Part shown: positions 6,602-15,316 of the stretch, piece by piece
Position numbering within the stretch: position 1 is the first letter of the stretch
Layout of the letters: each line of letters starts with the position of its first letter
NCBI GenBank assembly: GCA_903881065.1
Contig: CAIRRW010000270.1
Span: forward strand, 1-26,324
Reading direction: 5' to 3'
Length of the DNA stretch: 26,324 nt
Source of the DNA: an uncultured Bacteroidota bacterium
Lineage (GTDB): Bacteria > Bacteroidota > Bacteroidia > 2-12-FULL-35-15
Position numbers and translations under genes: made by a program
The notes under the pieces: generated by a model
What the model was told of the DNA's origin: nothing
The model's database searches: none
Seen by the model: the letters and a program-made list of their open reading frames with translations, nothing else

Positions 6602-8449
6602 ATGAGTGCAACCACAGAAATAAAAAAGAACGTAGTAATACTATTTGCAGGTGATTCCGGCGATGGTATACAATTAACAGGAACACAGTTTTCCACCACA
6701 GCTGCTTTATACGGAAATGACATAAGTACGTTCCCGAACTTCCCGGCAGAAATACGTGCCCCGCAAGGAACAATAGCAGGTGTTTCAGGATTCCAACTTC
6801 ATTTCGGAAGTGAGAAAATATACACAGCCGGTGATGCCGCTGATGTACTTGTTGTCATGAATGCCGCAGCTTTAAAAGCAAACTTAAAACAGTTGAAAGA
6901 TGGTGGAATAATCATTGCAAATACAGATGGTTTTGATGCAAAGAATTTAAAACTGGCAAATATACCTGCTGAGCAAAACCCTTTAAAGAATAGCAGTTTA
7001 GATAAGTTTAAACTGTTTGAAATAGATGTAACCAAAATTACACGTAATGCTTTAGCTGATTCCGGAATGGGAACCAAGGAAATGGACAGGTCTAAGAACA
7101 TGTTCGTCCTTGGCTTTATCTATTGGATGTACAACCGTTCTCTGGATAATTCAATTACATTTATAAAAGAGCAGTTCAAAAAGCGTCCCGAACTTATTGA
7201 TGCCAACATTAAAGTATTAAAAGCAGGTTATAATTATGGAGACACTGTAGAAGCCCCAATGCAACGCTTTGAAGTGAAACCTGCTCCTGTTGAAAGCGGT
7301 ACATATAGAAGCATTATGGGAAATCAGGCGGCGGCAATTGGTTTGGTAGCTGCCGCACAGAAGTCTGGTTTAACCTTATTCTACGGCACTTATCCGATAA
7401 CACCAGCGTCAGATATTCTTCATGAACTGGCAAAAAATAAAAACTTTGGTGTAAAAACATTTCAGGCAGAAGACGAGATTGCTGCCATAACATCTTCTAT
7501 CGGCGCAGCTTTCGGAGGTGCACTTGCTGTTACAGGTTCTTCCGGACCAGGTATTGCATTGAAAGGGGAAGCCATTGGATTAGCATTAATGATGGAGCTT
7601 CCGCTTGTTATTGTTAATATACAGCGTGGCGGACCAAGTACAGGATTACCTACCAAAACAGAACAGGCAGATTTAATGCAAGCGTTGCATGGCCGTAATG
7701 GCGAGGCTCCTGTGCCTATCATTGCTGCATATTCTCCTTCCGATTGTTTTTATTCTGCTTTTGAAGCATGTAGAATCGCTCTTGAATTTATGACGCCTGT
7801 TTTCTTCTTGAGTGATGGTTACATTGCCAATGGTGCTGAGCCTTGGAAGTTTCCTGCATCTAAAGATTTGAAAGAAATTAAAGTTCAATTTGCAAAAAAT
7901 GAATTGAAGGAAGGAGAAAAATATTTGCCTTATAAACGTGATGAAAAACTTTCACGTCCTTGGGCAATCCCTGGAACCAAAGGTTTAGAGCACCGTATCG
8001 GCGGTATTGAAAAACAACACGAAACAGGAAATATTTCCTACGACCCCGAGAACCATGAATTCATGGTGAAATTGCGTCAGGCAAAAGTGGATAAGATTGC
8101 TGATTACATTCCATTGCAAACCCTTGACAACGGAAAAGCAAAAGGCAAACTACTTGTGGTTGGCTGGGGTTCTACTTACGGAAGCATTAAAACTGCCGTT
8201 AACGAAGCCATTGAAGAAGGATATGATGTAGCACACGCACATATAAAATACCTCAATCCATTTCCGAAAAACCTTGGAGAAATGTTGAAGAGTTACGATA
8301 AAGTATTGATTCCGGAGATTAACAACGGACAATTAGTAAAAGTAATTCGTGATAAATATTTTGTAGATGCCGAAGGATTAAATAAAATTCAAGGACTGCC
8401 ATTTACATCAGCAGAGATTAAAAATAAAATTAAAGAACTGGCGAAATAA
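6602..8449 (+). CDS. korA: 2-oxoacid:ferredoxin oxidoreductase, fused gamma-alpha subunit
   Basis: Together with KorB it oxidatively decarboxylates a 2-oxoacid, most likely 2-oxoglutarate, to the acyl-CoA and passes electrons to ferredoxin; the reaction is reversible. The 615 residues are a fusion: residues 10-200 are the gamma domain (GDSGDGIQLTGTQF and NFPAEIRAPQGT), and from about 239 the alpha pyrimidine-binding domain follows, with YGTYPITPASD, FQAEDEIAAI, SSGPGIALKGEAIGLA and QRGGPSTGLPTKTEQADL. This order and length are usual for Bacteroidota. The ATG at 6602 directly precedes the gamma domain. The korB start lies 5 bases after the stop. Substrate cannot be settled from sequence; pyruvate or branched-chain oxoacids remain possible. 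Confidence 0.93.
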   Translation: MSATTEIKKNVVILFAGDSGDGIQLTGTQFSTTAALYGNDISTFPNFPAEIRAPQGTIAGVSGFQLHFGSEKIYTAGDAADVLVVMNAAALKANLKQLKDGGIIIANTDGFDAKNLKLANIPAEQNPLKNSSLDKFKLFEIDVTKITRNALADSGMGTKEMDRSKNMFVLGFIYWMYNRSLDNSITFIKEQFKKRPELIDANIKVLKAGYNYGDTVEAPMQRFEVKPAPVESGTYRSIMGNQAAAIGLVAAAQKSGLTLFYGTYPITPASDILHELAKNKNFGVKTFQAEDEIAAITSSIGAAFGGALAVTGSSGPGIALKGEAIGLALMMELPLVIVNIQRGGPSTGLPTKTEQADLMQALHGRNGEAPVPIIAAYSPSDCFYSAFEACRIALEFMTPVFFLSDGYIANGAEPWKFPASKDLKEIKVQFAKNELKEGEKYLPYKRDEKLSRPWAIPGTKGLEHRIGGIEKQHETGNISYDPENHEFMVKLRQAKVDKIADYIPLQTLDNGKAKGKLLVVGWGSTYGSIKTAVNEAIEEGYDVAHAHIKYLNPFPKNLGEMLKSYDKVLIPEINNGQLVKVIRDKYFVDAEGLNKIQGLPFTSAEIKNKIKELAK

Positions 8450-8454
8450 TAGAT

Positions 8455-9480
8455 ATGGAAGCAAATATTTTAGAACCTAAATTAACAGCAAAAGATTTCG
8501 TAACCGATCAGGAAGTGCGTTGGTGCCCTGGTTGCGGCGATTATTCAATCATTAAACAAGTGCAAACAGTGATGCCCGATTTAGGCATTCCTCGCGAGCA
8601 AATAGTATTTATTTCCGGCATCGGATGTTCATCCCGTTTCCCATATTATATGGAAACCTTCGGAATGCACAGTATTCACGGCCGTGCAACAGCAGTTGCC
8701 AGCGGCTTGAAAGCTTCCCGTCCCGAATTATCTGTTTGGATAGTTACCGGCGATGGCGATTCATTATCCATAGGCGGCAACCATTTGATACATTTATTAA
8801 GAAGAAATTTCAATATAAACGTATTGCTGTTCAACAATGAAATATATGGCTTGACCAAAGGCCAGTATTCACCGGCTTCTCCAATGGGCAGCATCACCAA
8901 GTCATCACCAATGGGCTCTGTTGATCATCCTTTCAATCCCTTGGCATTGTGTTTAGGTGCCGATGCTACGTTCGTGGCTCGTTCAATGGATAGAGATCCA
9001 ATTCATTTGCGCGAAGTATTAAAGCGTGCAAATGCTCACAACGGAACATCAATGGTAGAGATTTATCAGAACTGCAACGTCTTTAATGACGGGGCTTTTG
9101 AAGTATTCACCGAAAAAGCAACCAAGAAAATCAATACCTTAATGGTAGAGCACGGCAAACCTTTAATATTCGGAGAAAATTCCGACAAAGGCATTAAGCT
9201 GGATGGCTTCAAACCAATGGTAGTAAACCTTTCCGATGTTTCCGCAAACGATTTATGGATACACGATGAAAAGGATGCTGTAAAAGCAGGCATGCTCGTT
9301 CGCTTCTTTGATAAACCGTCAAGCGAACATTACCTGCCTCGTCCTTTCGGAGTATTCTATACCGAAGACCGTTTTTGTTACGAAGACGCCATGATGGCGC
9401 AGTTGCAGGAAGCTATTTCCAAAAAAGGCAAAGGCGATTTAGACGCTTTGCTAAAAGGAAACAATACCTGGACAATATAA
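8455..9480 (+). CDS. korB: 2-oxoacid:ferredoxin oxidoreductase, beta subunit
   Basis: This subunit carries thiamine diphosphate and the [4Fe-4S] cluster of the KorAB enzyme. The 341 residues show WCPGCGD (Cys24, Cys27), GIGCSS (Cys58) and QNC (Cys207), which fit the four cluster ligands of this family. The diphosphate-binding motif is GDGDSLSIGGNH at 99-110, ending in NN of VLLFNNEIYG, and GLTKGQYSPAS follows. It is co-transcribed with korA (5-base gap) and ends before a strong hairpin terminator. No ferredoxin-like delta subunit is encoded next to it, as expected for the two-subunit type, so the electron acceptor must be encoded elsewhere. Confidence 0.94.
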   Translation: MEANILEPKLTAKDFVTDQEVRWCPGCGDYSIIKQVQTVMPDLGIPREQIVFISGIGCSSRFPYYMETFGMHSIHGRATAVASGLKASRPELSVWIVTGDGDSLSIGGNHLIHLLRRNFNINVLLFNNEIYGLTKGQYSPASPMGSITKSSPMGSVDHPFNPLALCLGADATFVARSMDRDPIHLREVLKRANAHNGTSMVEIYQNCNVFNDGAFEVFTEKATKKINTLMVEHGKPLIFGENSDKGIKLDGFKPMVVNLSDVSANDLWIHDEKDAVKAGMLVRFFDKPSSEHYLPRPFGVFYTEDRFCYEDAMMAQLQEAISKKGKGDLDALLKGNNTWTI

Positions 9481-9494
9481 TATTTATCAAATCA

Positions 9495-9518
9495 GGAGAA
9501 CAATTCACGTTGTTCTCC
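9495..9518 (+). terminator. Terminator after korB
   Basis: GGAGAACAA (9495-9503) pairs with TTGTTCTCC (9510-9518) around a 6-base loop and is followed by TTTTATT. It starts 15 bases after the korB stop. Confidence 0.85.
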
Positions 9519-10225
9519 TTTTATTCCATTCATCAACATTTCACCACAGAGTTTGTTTGAAAATCATCCCGCAATGTTTGTCTAATCTACATCTCATTCT
9601 AAGAAAATTACGTTTATTCTCTTCAATCTAATATAAAATCAGCTGATAGATTAAATAAAAGACAATTTAATTACGAGTAATGTGTTTGATCTCAATGGTT
9701 ATTTTATATTTAACTATATTTATCGAGTTCAGATTTCTCACCTGTTTAAATAGGAAGAACTTGTTGATATGTCTTCAGTTTGTTGGATAGTAAGTGTTCA
9801 GATTGTGATAAAATAAGTTATAATCTAGAATGAAATAGCTTTCGCAATGATTTTTTATTCCCGTTAATGATTCGAAAGAATTTGTCCTGTCTTTTATTAG
9901 CTAATCAAAGAAAATCTTCCTTGCTTATTAATTGTTTTCTTAGCCGTTTCAATTCGTTTATCCTATTATATTAATTAACTCAACTAATTATAAAAAGGAG
10001 TTGAGGTATTGTAAAAGGAAGCAGCGTATGAATCGATTAAGACTTAGCGATTTCAAAGAAATCTCCTTCATTTGCAACTTCTTATTTATTTACTGTTCTG
10101 TCGACAAGGTTATTATTTGTTGTCATTGGCTTTGCAGCGAATCTATTCTGAGGATTACCGTAAACTGATAGCTAAAGTGAAAATATTCTAGTTTATGCAT
10201 ACCTCTAGTACATTAGGAAATAACG
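9519..10225. other. Gene-free AT-rich stretch
   Basis: About 700 bases without a convincing reading frame on either strand, without a tRNA and without a clear TAnnTTTG box before 10226. Small inverted repeats are present: CTTTCG/CGAAAG (9839-9844 and 9873-9878), CTCAACT/AGTTGAG (9979-9985 and 9999-10005) and GATTTC/GAAATC (10049-10063). None looks like a known RNA. It may be the remains of a lost gene or hold an unrecognised small RNA. Confidence 0.4.
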
Positions 10226-10233
10226 TATCTTTA
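10226..10233 (+). promoter_or_regulatory. Putative -7 box for the M23-dxr-rseP operon
   Basis: TATCTTTA differs from TAnnTTTG in its last base and is followed by CGCCCTTG and then the ATG at 10242. Transcription would start within a few bases of the start codon. Confidence 0.45.
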
Positions 10234-10241
10234 CGCCCTTG

Positions 10242-11111
10242 ATGACAGAAGAAAATAAAAATAAACGTAATCTTATTGAACGTCTTCGTAATCGTTATCG
10301 CCTCACGATAATGAATGACGATACATTTGAAGAGAAGTTTACACTTCGCCTTACTCCACTTGGTGTAGTAATTTTGTTTGGTTCTGTAACCATTGTGTTT
10401 ACAATCATTGTAATCTCACTATTGGCTTTTACTTCATTGCGTGAATACATACCAGGCTATGCCGATGTGGGAGTCAGACGCGAAATGATAAAACTTGCTT
10501 TGAAAAGTGATTCGTTGGAACAGACGCTAACTGAACAGAATCTATTTATTCAGAATCTGGGTAATGTATTAAACGGAAATATAAAGAATGATAGTGCTCA
10601 AACTCGCCCCGATAAAAGCACTAAGCCTGTAAACTTAAAAATGAAGCCGACTCCAAAAGAAGAAGCGTTGCGAAAAAACATAGAGGCTCAGGATCAGTAT
10701 AGTTTGGCTTATGCTACAGAAACTAACAAAACTGGAATAAGTAATTTCTTTTTTTTCACACCAGTTAAAGGAAGAATTACGGCTTCATTTAATGCCAGGG
10801 AACAGCATTTTGGCGTAGATATTGTTGCTGCAGAAAACGAACCTATAAAATCAACTTTGGACGGAACAGTAATACTTGCAACATTTTCTTCGGAAACGGG
10901 TTATACAATTACTGTACAGCATTCCAACAATTTAATTTCAGTATATAAACATAATTCTGTATTGTTGAAAAAAGTTGGTGATTATGTTAAAGCAGGCGAA
11001 CCGGTTGCTATTATTGGTAATTCGGGTGAGCAGACAACGGGACCTCACTTGCATTTCGAATTGTGGTATAATGGCAATGCAATCAATCCGCAGGAATATA
11101 TGGTATTTTAG
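10242..11111 (+). CDS. Membrane-anchored M23 family metallopeptidase
   Basis: A zinc endopeptidase of the LytM/M23 type, which cuts peptide cross-links in peptidoglycan. Of 289 residues, the first 38 are cytoplasmic and basic, 40-63 form one membrane helix, 80-165 look helical and linker-like, and 172-289 hold the M23 domain. The metal and catalytic residues are all present: His189 and Asp193 in HFGVD, His237 in YKHNS, and His269-x-His271 in GPHLHFELW, so it should be active rather than an EnvC-like activator. The ATG at 10242 is chosen over the TTG immediately before it. It is the first gene of a likely operon with dxr (37-base gap), rseP and a secreted protein. A run of eight T at the FFFF segment is a possible slippage site. 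Confidence 0.88.
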   Translation: MTEENKNKRNLIERLRNRYRLTIMNDDTFEEKFTLRLTPLGVVILFGSVTIVFTIIVISLLAFTSLREYIPGYADVGVRREMIKLALKSDSLEQTLTEQNLFIQNLGNVLNGNIKNDSAQTRPDKSTKPVNLKMKPTPKEEALRKNIEAQDQYSLAYATETNKTGISNFFFFTPVKGRITASFNAREQHFGVDIVAAENEPIKSTLDGTVILATFSSETGYTITVQHSNNLISVYKHNSVLLKKVGDYVKAGEPVAIIGNSGEQTTGPHLHFELWYNGNAINPQEYMVF

Positions 11112-11148
11112 GGGTACGATTAGTTATCTTACAAAAGAATATTAAATA

Positions 11149-12303
11149 ATGTCAGAGAAAAAAAACATTGCAATACTTGGAAGTACCGGTTCCATTGGCA
11201 CACAGGCTTTAGATGTGGTGCGTGCAAATACAGATACATTTGTTGTGGAAGTGCTTACAGGCAATGGCAACGCTGACTTACTTATAAAACAGGCAATCGA
11301 ATTTAACCCGAACACAGTTGTAATTGCTGACGAAAGCAAATATAAACAGGTAAAAGATGCACTTCAGCCACACGATATTAAAGTATTTGCAGGCAAAAAA
11401 GCTATTGCTGAAGTTGTGGAAATGGAGAGTATTGATTTGGTGCTTGCTGCCATAGTTGGCCATGCCGGTTTGGAGTCAACCATAGCTGCAATTAAAGCTG
11501 GCAAACAAATTGCGCTTGCAAATAAAGAAACTTTAGTAGTTGCCGGCGAGTTGGTGACTGAACTTGCAAAGGAAAAAGGCGTAAATATTTATCCAGTAGA
11601 TTCAGAGCATTCTGCCATCTTTCAGTGCCTTGCCGGCGAGTTTCATAATCCAATCGAAAAGATATATTTGACCGCTTCCGGCGGTCCTTTCAGAGGAAAA
11701 GACAAAACATTTTTATCTTCAGTAAAAAAGGAACAAGCATTAAAACATCCTAATTGGGAGATGGGTGCAAAAATAACAATCGACTCTGCATCATTGATGA
11801 ATAAAGGACTTGAAGTGATTGAGGCAAAATGGTTGTTTGGTCTGAAAGCAGAACAGATAGATGTGATAGTGCATCCGCAAAGTATAGTACATTCCATCGT
11901 TCAGTTTACCGATGGAAGCATGAAAGCTCAGATGGGACTACCTGATATGAAGTTACCGATACAATATGCAATGGGTTATCCCAATCGTATAAAATCCGAC
12001 TTTCCCCGTTTTAGTTTTTTTAACTATCCGCGACTCACTTTTGAACAGGCGGATACAAAAACATTTCGTAACCTTGCACTTGCATTTGATGCGATGAATA
12101 AAGGAGGTAATGCTCCCTGTGTGTTAAATGCAGCAAATGAAGTGGTGGTGGAAGCTTTCCTTAAAGATAAAATCGGGTTTTTAGAGATGAGTGACGTTGT
12201 AGAAAAATGTTTACAAACCATTGATTTTATTACAAAACCAAGCTACGATGATTATGTGGCAACAGACAAAGAAACAAGAAGAGTAGCTAATTTGAAAATT
12301 TGA
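11149..12303 (+). CDS. dxr: 1-deoxy-D-xylulose 5-phosphate reductoisomerase
   Basis: Makes 2-C-methyl-D-erythritol 4-phosphate with NADPH, the first committed step of the MEP pathway to isoprenoids; the cytoplasmic target of fosmidomycin. The 384 residues match family length. Motifs in order: the NADPH-binding AILGSTGSIGTQALDVV at residues 6-22, LANKETLVVAGE, the metal-site segment PVDSEHSAIFQCL, TASGGPFRG, the substrate segment TIDSASLMNKGLEVIEAKWLF, and VHPQSIVHSIVQFTDGS. It sits between the M23 gene and rseP, and neighbouring dxr and rseP is common in bacteria. A spacer of 72 bases with inverted repeats separates it from rseP. Confidence 0.97.
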   Translation: MSEKKNIAILGSTGSIGTQALDVVRANTDTFVVEVLTGNGNADLLIKQAIEFNPNTVVIADESKYKQVKDALQPHDIKVFAGKKAIAEVVEMESIDLVLAAIVGHAGLESTIAAIKAGKQIALANKETLVVAGELVTELAKEKGVNIYPVDSEHSAIFQCLAGEFHNPIEKIYLTASGGPFRGKDKTFLSSVKKEQALKHPNWEMGAKITIDSASLMNKGLEVIEAKWLFGLKAEQIDVIVHPQSIVHSIVQFTDGSMKAQMGLPDMKLPIQYAMGYPNRIKSDFPRFSFFNYPRLTFEQADTKTFRNLALAFDAMNKGGNAPCVLNAANEVVVEAFLKDKIGFLEMSDVVEKCLQTIDFITKPSYDDYVATDKETRRVANLKI

Positions 12304-12323
12304 AAAATGTGTCAATTGAAAAT

Positions 12324-12369
12324 GTTAGTTAGTATATCTGCTAATAAACAATTGAACTAATGAACTAAC
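12324..12369. other. Inverted repeat in the dxr-rseP spacer
   Basis: GTTAGTT (12324-12330) and AACTAAC (12363-12369) can pair across a 32-base loop. The spacer also carries two copies of CAATTG (12313-12318 and 12349-12354). No T-run follows, so readthrough into rseP is expected. It may modulate rseP translation or be chance in AT-rich DNA. Confidence 0.25.
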
Positions 12370-12375
12370 AAAAAA

Positions 12376-13698
12376 ATGGGAATACTGACACAAGCTTTAC
12401 AATTAATATTAAGCCTTTCAATCCTTGTTGTACTGCACGAACTTGGACATTTTATACCAGCTAAGTATTTTAAAACAAGAGTAGAAAAATTCTATCTTTT
12501 CTTCGATCCATGGTTCTCTATTTTCAAATATAAAAAAGGAGATACAGAATACGGAATAGGTTGGCTGCCACTTGGTGGTTATGTGAAAATATCAGGAATG
12601 ATAGATGAATCGATGGACAAGGAGCAAATGAAATTACCTCCTCAAGAATGGGAATTTCGTGCAAAACCAGCTTGGCAACGATTGATAATAATGTGCGGGG
12701 GAGTTACTGTAAACGCAATTCTTGGGATTTTAATTTATGCAATGGTATTGTTTTGCTGGGGCGAAGAATATCTACCGACAAAAAATGCAACTTACGGCGT
12801 TGCATGCGATACACTGGCTTATCAGATGGGTTTGAGAGATGGAGATAAAATTTTATCCATTGACAATAAACCTGTAGAAAGTATTGATAAAGTATTTGGC
12901 GAAGTACTCATTAATAAGGCAAAAAGTATACAGGCGGAACGCAACGGACAGAAAATAAATATAGATGTTACAGATGATGATTTGAGCGAAATGATCACAG
13001 GAAAATATCATCTTGTGGAGGCTCGTTATCCATTGGAAGTTCTTTCCGTTACATCAGGGAAATCAGCGGCAGAAGCAGGAATAAAGGTAGGAGACAAGAT
13101 TGTTTCGGTTAATAATATTAATACTCCATTCAAACAGGATGTAACTAAAGTACTGCTGAACAATAAAAATTTAAAAGTTGATATTGCAGTTTTAAGAGGA
13201 AAGGATACAATTCGAACAAAGGTAAACGTTTCTGAAATGGGAACTATTGGTGTAGGTATTAATACAGATTTTAGCAAGTTTTTTAAAACACAAACATTAC
13301 ATTATACATTCATAGAATCTTTCCCTGCTGGTATTCACAAAACTCACGAAACATTTGATAATTACTTAAAACAATTTAAAGTAATATTTACTGTAAAGGG
13401 TGCTTCAAAAGAGCTTGGAGGTTTTATGTCAATTGGTAAAGCATATAGCACAACATGGGATTGGGAAAGTTTCTGGTCGTTTACTGCTTTCTTAAGTATT
13501 GTTCTAGCGATAATGAATATTCTCCCTATACCTGCATTGGATGGCGGCCACGTGATGTTCCTTTTATATGAAGTAATTACAGGCAGAAAACCAAATGAAA
13601 AGGTAATGGAATATGCCCAGTATGCTGGTATGATATTATTATTGGCATTGCTATTGTTTGCAAACGGAAACGATGTTGTTCGATTGTTTACCAAGTAA
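12376..13698 (+). CDS. rseP: Site-2 intramembrane zinc protease RseP
   Basis: In other bacteria this inner-membrane protease cuts anti-sigma factors within the membrane and clears leftover signal peptides. The 440 residues are close to the 450 of E. coli RseP. The zinc motif HELGH is at 21-25 within the first membrane helix, and the second active-site motif is IPALDGGHVMF with Asp389. Between them are two PDZ-like units: a degenerate one near 130-205 (GLRDGDKILSIDNKPV) and a clearer one near 220-290 (AAEAGIKVGDKIVSVNN). The gene follows dxr and is followed by a secreted protein gene after 6 bases. The substrate in this organism is unknown. Confidence 0.94.
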   Translation: MGILTQALQLILSLSILVVLHELGHFIPAKYFKTRVEKFYLFFDPWFSIFKYKKGDTEYGIGWLPLGGYVKISGMIDESMDKEQMKLPPQEWEFRAKPAWQRLIIMCGGVTVNAILGILIYAMVLFCWGEEYLPTKNATYGVACDTLAYQMGLRDGDKILSIDNKPVESIDKVFGEVLINKAKSIQAERNGQKINIDVTDDDLSEMITGKYHLVEARYPLEVLSVTSGKSAAEAGIKVGDKIVSVNNINTPFKQDVTKVLLNNKNLKVDIAVLRGKDTIRTKVNVSEMGTIGVGINTDFSKFFKTQTLHYTFIESFPAGIHKTHETFDNYLKQFKVIFTVKGASKELGGFMSIGKAYSTTWDWESFWSFTAFLSIVLAIMNILPIPALDGGHVMFLLYEVITGRKPNEKVMEYAQYAGMILLLALLLFANGNDVVRLFTK

Positions 13699-13704
13699 TA
13701 TTTA

Positions 13705-14493
13705 ATGCGGCAAATAAAAACATATTTCCTTATTTTCTGTTTACTGCTATTAATTTTCAATCCTCTGTCTGCTCAGGAAGGCACAAGAAACGCTGCAACT
13801 TCATCGGGTGAATTAACAGGAAAAATAATGCTCATTCCATTTGAACCCAAATTATACATGAGCGAAATTGACATAAAAATCAATCAGCAAACCAAATGGA
13901 ATTTCGAACAGATTAGAGAAAATTTTCGTCACCAGATGGATGTCCAATTAAAATCAAAACTTCAAAGCATTGGCTCTGTAGTTTCCTTTTATTCAGATTC
14001 TACAAAGATGTATAAGGATTTGAATTATATGTATAAATCAACGAGACTGGCTGTTGATCTAGTAGATAAACCTTCACAGTCAAATACTCCTGATAAAAAA
14101 CAATCAGGAATAAAAAATGGTCAGATAGAAGTAGAGGTAAGTACCGATAAAAAATTTATGACTACAAAGGTTAATGATAATGAGGTATTGCCTTTTTTTA
14201 CCAATAAATATAAATCAGAATATTTTGTATTTGTAAATGAACTTGATATTAAATCTGTTCCTGATTCTTATGTTATAAGTACAGACAGTTATCTGCGCGA
14301 AGTATCTGTTCACTATACTATCATTGATAAATTTGGCAAAACTATTTCTGCGGGAATTGTTGCCTTCCGGTTTTCTTCAAAAGAAAATAACCCTAAAAAG
14401 ATTGTTGCAGCTTGTTTTGTGCCTATTGCAACAACAATTTCAGCAAAACTTTCGGACATAATAAATCCGAAACCAACAACCCCAAAGAAATAA
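13705..14493 (+). CDS. Uncharacterised secreted protein downstream of rseP
   Basis: The 262-residue product has a signal peptide (RQIKTYFLIFCLLLLIFNPLSAQ) and is therefore exported, probably to the periplasm. The mature part contains a short beta-like start (GKIMLIPFEPKLYMSEID), a charged helical segment around residues 60-95, a low-complexity linker rich in Lys, Ser and Asp (about 118-140), and a beta-rich C-terminal half (EYFVFVNELDI, REVSVHYTIID, AGIVAFRFSS), ending in a proline and lysine tail. I recognise no family. It starts 6 bases after rseP, so it is probably co-transcribed and perhaps functionally tied to envelope maintenance; that link is inference from position only. Confidence 0.75.
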   Translation: MRQIKTYFLIFCLLLLIFNPLSAQEGTRNAATSSGELTGKIMLIPFEPKLYMSEIDIKINQQTKWNFEQIRENFRHQMDVQLKSKLQSIGSVVSFYSDSTKMYKDLNYMYKSTRLAVDLVDKPSQSNTPDKKQSGIKNGQIEVEVSTDKKFMTTKVNDNEVLPFFTNKYKSEYFVFVNELDIKSVPDSYVISTDSYLREVSVHYTIIDKFGKTISAGIVAFRFSSKENNPKKIVAACFVPIATTISAKLSDIINPKPTTPKK

Positions 14494-14509
14494 AACAAAT
14501 ACTGTTTTA
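14491..14509. terminator. Weak hairpin between convergent genes
   Basis: TAAAACA (14491-14497) and TGTTTTA (14503-14509) form a short AT-rich stem between the secreted protein gene and ung, overlapping the ends of both. It is a weak candidate for a shared terminator. Confidence 0.3.
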
Positions 14510-15187
14510 CTTTTCTATTCTCCAGTCAATAGGTTGAATCAAATTATGTTCGAGAAGTTTATTTGTTTTTGAAAAATGTTTGCTCCCAAAGAATGCGCCA
14601 CCAGCCAATGGAGAAGGGTGAGCAGCTTTTAAAATAAAATGTTTATTGGGATCTATTAATGCTTCTTTAGTTTGAGCATACTTTCCCCAAAGAATAAAAA
14701 CAATTCCCTTTTTCTGTTCCGAAATCTTATGAATGACAGCATCTGTAAATTGTTCCCAACCCTTTTTTTGATGAGAACCGGGATGATTTGCCCTAACAGT
14801 TAATGTAGCATTTAGTAATAATATTCCCTGATCTGCCCAAGGTTCTAAATTACCACATTGTGGTATTGGAATATTTAAATCCGTTTGAAGTTCCTTAAAT
14901 ATATTTACCAATGAAGGTGGTTTTTTTACAGAATCACTAACCGAAAAGCATAATCCATTCGCTTGTCCAGGACCGTGATAAGGATCCTGCCCAATTATAA
15001 CCACTTTTAATTTATCAAACGAAGTATAATTAAAAGCAGCAAAAATTCGATTACCTGGAGGATAAACAGTATAAAGTTTCTTTTCCTCAATCAGAAATTC
15101 TTTCAGTTTAGAAAAATAGTTAGCCTCAAATTCATCTTTTAATATATCTTTCCAACTATGACTGATGCTTACATTTGAAACTTCCAT
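14507..15187 (-). CDS. ung: Uracil-DNA glycosylase, family 1
   Basis: Removes uracil from DNA, whether from cytosine deamination or dUTP misincorporation, to begin base excision repair. The 226 residues match the family. The catalytic water-activating motif GQDPYHGPGQANGLCFSV begins at residue 66 with Asp68. LLLNATLTVR and the DNA-intercalation motif HPSPLAGGAFFGSKHFSKTN follow, with its His. The start ATG at 15187 lies 24 bases downstream of a TACTTTCG box. It is transcribed alone, converging on the rseP operon with a 13-base gap. Confidence 0.96.
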   Translation of the reverse strand: MEVSNVSISHSWKDILKDEFEANYFSKLKEFLIEEKKLYTVYPPGNRIFAAFNYTSFDKLKVVIIGQDPYHGPGQANGLCFSVSDSVKKPPSLVNIFKELQTDLNIPIPQCGNLEPWADQGILLLNATLTVRANHPGSHQKKGWEQFTDAVIHKISEQKKGIVFILWGKYAQTKEALIDPNKHFILKAAHPSPLAGGAFFGSKHFSKTNKLLEHNLIQPIDWRIEK

Positions 15188-15211
15188 TTATGTTATAATA
15201 ATAAAAACTGA

Positions 15212-15219
15212 CGAAAGTA
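15212..15219 (-). promoter_or_regulatory. Putative -7 box for ung
   Basis: TACTTTCG on the minus strand differs from TAnnTTTG at one position and lies 24 bases before the ung start codon. Confidence 0.4.
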
Positions 15220-15271
15220 ACATCATTTTTCCCATATTTTGCCAAATGTTTATAAAATAATTGTGTATATA

Positions 15272-15302
15272 TTTGTGGACGTTAATAAATATCCTATTTT
15301 TG
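15272..15302 (+). promoter_or_regulatory. Full Bacteroidota-type promoter (TTTG ... TATTTTTG)
   Basis: TTTG at 15272-15275 and TATTTTTG at 15295-15302 are separated by 19 bases, fitting the -33/-7 arrangement of the Bacteroidota housekeeping sigma factor. It is the best complete promoter in the window and precedes the small lipoprotein gene. Confidence 0.65.
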
Positions 15303-15316
15303 CACTTTAAAACCAA

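Noticed and set aside
9481..10241. A tRNA or known structural RNA in the gene-free stretch
   Set aside because: No TTCGA-type T-loop with a matching acceptor stem and no tmRNA, RNase P or SRP landmarks were found by eye.
13362..13760. A 132-residue minus-strand frame over the end of rseP
   Set aside because: It overlaps the conserved LDGGH region of rseP and the start of the next gene. It has no motif.
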